From positions 1 through 8,611 of the forward strand of contig JAFZFL010000213.1 in the NCBI GenBank assembly GCA_017555925.1: a stretch of 8,611 bases of DNA, written 5' to 3'. Origin of the DNA: Bacteroidales bacterium. GTDB lineage: Bacteria > Bacteroidota > Bacteroidia > Bacteroidales > UBA932. Both the position numbers and the translations under genes were made by a program. The notes under the pieces were generated by a model that did no database searches, was not told where the DNA came from, and was given only the letters and a program-made list of their open reading frames with translations. Below are positions 8,301 to 8,611 of this stretch, piece by piece (the stretch's first letter is position 1; each line of letters starts with the position of its first letter).

Positions 8301-8587
8301 AATTGTTGGGAACTGACCCTACATTAGGTAGAAATGAGACTTCAACCCGTCGTATGAAAAATGGTGATTATTTGAGACTAAAAACTATAACATTGGGATA
8401 TACTTTCCCTAAAGCATTGGTAAGCAAAATTGGATTAGGTTCTGCAAGAATTTACTTCAACGGACAAAATCTTCTTACATTCCAAAGCTACAAATTGTTG
8501 GAGCCAGAGGTGAATGCTTATGGAACAAGAGGTTGGGAGACTCCAATCGCCAAGACTTATACATTTGGTTTAGACATTTCTTTCTAA
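5399..8587 (+). CDS. SusC/RagA-family TonB-linked outer-membrane transporter
   Basis: Outer-membrane transporter of 1062 residues, normal for the family, which with a SusD-type lipoprotein imports glycans or peptides using TonB energy. The signal peptide MKKAILLALC...IIFA (1-19) leaves Gln20. A carboxypeptidase-regulatory-like domain covers about 22-96 (VTGTVTASDDGSPIPFANV, then GYKTQKVAV). A TonB-box-like stretch is ETIVVAYGT (101-109). The plug domain (about 112-240) carries IRIRGIGSMNASNEPLYVIDGVPV (161-184) and the SusC signature NPSDIESLTVLKDAAASALYGSRAANGVI within 207-235. The barrel shows the family strands YDGRYYISGSYRRDGSS (616-632) and GDANPAVYGG (896-905) and ends in the aromatic C-terminus expected of a BAM-inserted barrel (FGLDISF). 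No N-terminal STN domain is present, so it is not an anti-sigma signalling type. All 41 Arg codons are AGA (25) or CGT (16), which suggests high expression. A susD-like gene appears to follow 18 bases downstream. The substrate cannot be read from this sequence. Confidence 0.96.
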   Translation: MKKAILLALCALWSGIIFAQNTVTGTVTASDDGSPIPFANVQVEGTTNLVFTDDNGKYKIDVPADGNLIVSFMGYKTQKVAVNGKSVINIVLQLDAQMLEETIVVAYGTAKKGTYTGAASVLKADAIQDVPTTSFENALNGKVAGLQISSTSGQAGSTNQIRIRGIGSMNASNEPLYVIDGVPVNSGNTGQMSDYTCATNNVMNTLNPSDIESLTVLKDAAASALYGSRAANGVIMITTKKGKMGKPTVTFKASVAFSPDWATNQWEPASAQQNAEMLYEIHYDRRPIGKYTEEQANAFALQQLNNRFGKHGYVFTSEGVGRYANIIIKGQTDGIENREGKYFDWEDAYFRTSVFQTYDLSVSGGTESTTYYSSFAYTSDKGRVIANEFSRLTGRVNVSQKIGKHVEFATNVSIAHTEQSGYNDTVNENKNYYQQYLNLNHGFYWPTDYKTGEPWTAKYGSASYNMVYYEKEQENLSQNLRVNAQETLTVHIIDGLDFRTLFSFDDTETKDHVYYSRNHFSGISDKGVVNEISTNYRSILSSTTLNFNKTFKDKHTVGVLVGFEAEDKNTKFQRATGKNLPSSSLHTVATAADYDANGYSWGNSMVSILSKAEYNYDGRYYISGSYRRDGSSKLSEASRWGNFWSVAGSWKINNEAFMSDVDWISNLRLRASYGVNGTLPSDNYGWRALAGYGYPYQTTPGGALTNTANSNLSWETSYTSNVAVEFGFWDQRLYGTVEYFNRDSKDLLQDVPISTITGFSSTLQNVGEINNHGVEVEIGGDIIRKKDLTWDASITASFIDSKVTKLYGGQDIIWSDPTGGDGRVDFIYREGESTLAYYGYEWAGVNPENGLNLAYVNGTPEEEAELVNKGVAFMYKGRAVVEDNDYKNYANRKILGDANPAVYGGINTNLNWKGINLGLNFTYRLGSTIYDALSQHLDDDGWAYERVRSVQIYENRWKEVGQITDQPKLLGTDPTLGRNETSTRRMKNGDYLRLKTITLGYTFPKALVSKIGLGSARIYFNGQNLLTFQSYKLLEPEVNAYGTRGWETPIAKTYTFGLDISF

Positions 8588-8605
8588 TTTAAAATTATAT
8601 AGACA

Positions 8606-8611
8606 ATGAAA
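8606..8611 (+). CDS. Start of next gene, probably a SusD-like lipoprotein (truncated by window end)
   Basis: ATG AAA at 8606-8611 begins 18 bases after the susC stop (8585-8587), with no terminator between. Met-Lys is a typical start of a signal peptide, and in Bacteroidota a SusD-family surface lipoprotein almost always follows susC and is co-transcribed with it. Only two codons are visible, so the identity rests entirely on position. Confidence 0.5.

Overview
The window reads as chromosomal DNA of a Bacteroidota organism, most likely order Bacteroidales. Four lines of evidence support this: a SusC/RagA-type TonB-linked outer-membrane transporter followed at once by a new start codon (the usual susC-susD order); a Bacteroides-type promoter (TTTG, 19 bases, TAAATTTG) instead of a -35/-10 pair; exported proteins whose predicted signal-peptide cleavage leaves Gln at the mature N-terminus; and weak or absent Shine-Dalgarno sequences. 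I cannot name a genus.

Region 1 (1-5208) is a tightly packed plus-strand operon with gaps of 9, -17 and 1 bases. It holds the 3' part of guaB (IMP dehydrogenase), a SurA-related lipoprotein with no intact parvulin domain, a two-parvulin SurA-like periplasmic chaperone/isomerase, and a long OstA/LptA-like protein. The last three fit outer-membrane biogenesis: folding of beta-barrel proteins and lipopolysaccharide transport. guaB is a metabolic passenger at the head of the cluster.

Region 2 (5209-5398) is the only real intergenic space. It holds a strong intrinsic terminator (5219-5270), a Bacteroides-type promoter whose upstream box lies at the end of the terminator T-tract (5268-5298), a perfect 10-bp tandem repeat whose junction builds the downstream promoter box (5285-5304), and a short leader hairpin (5310-5332).

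Region 3 (5399-8611) is a complete 1062-residue SusC-type transporter gene and, 18 bases after its stop, the first two codons of a gene that by position should be susD. The substrate cannot be told from this window. SusC is a large beta-barrel client of the kind that SurA-type chaperones serve, but the two units appear to be transcribed separately.

I found no RNA gene, mobile element, CRISPR array or clearly new system. The most notable points are the promoter built on a tandem-repeat junction inside a terminator/promoter overlap, the complementary loss of active-site histidines in the two parvulin domains, and the repeat architecture and unusual linkers of the OstA-like protein.
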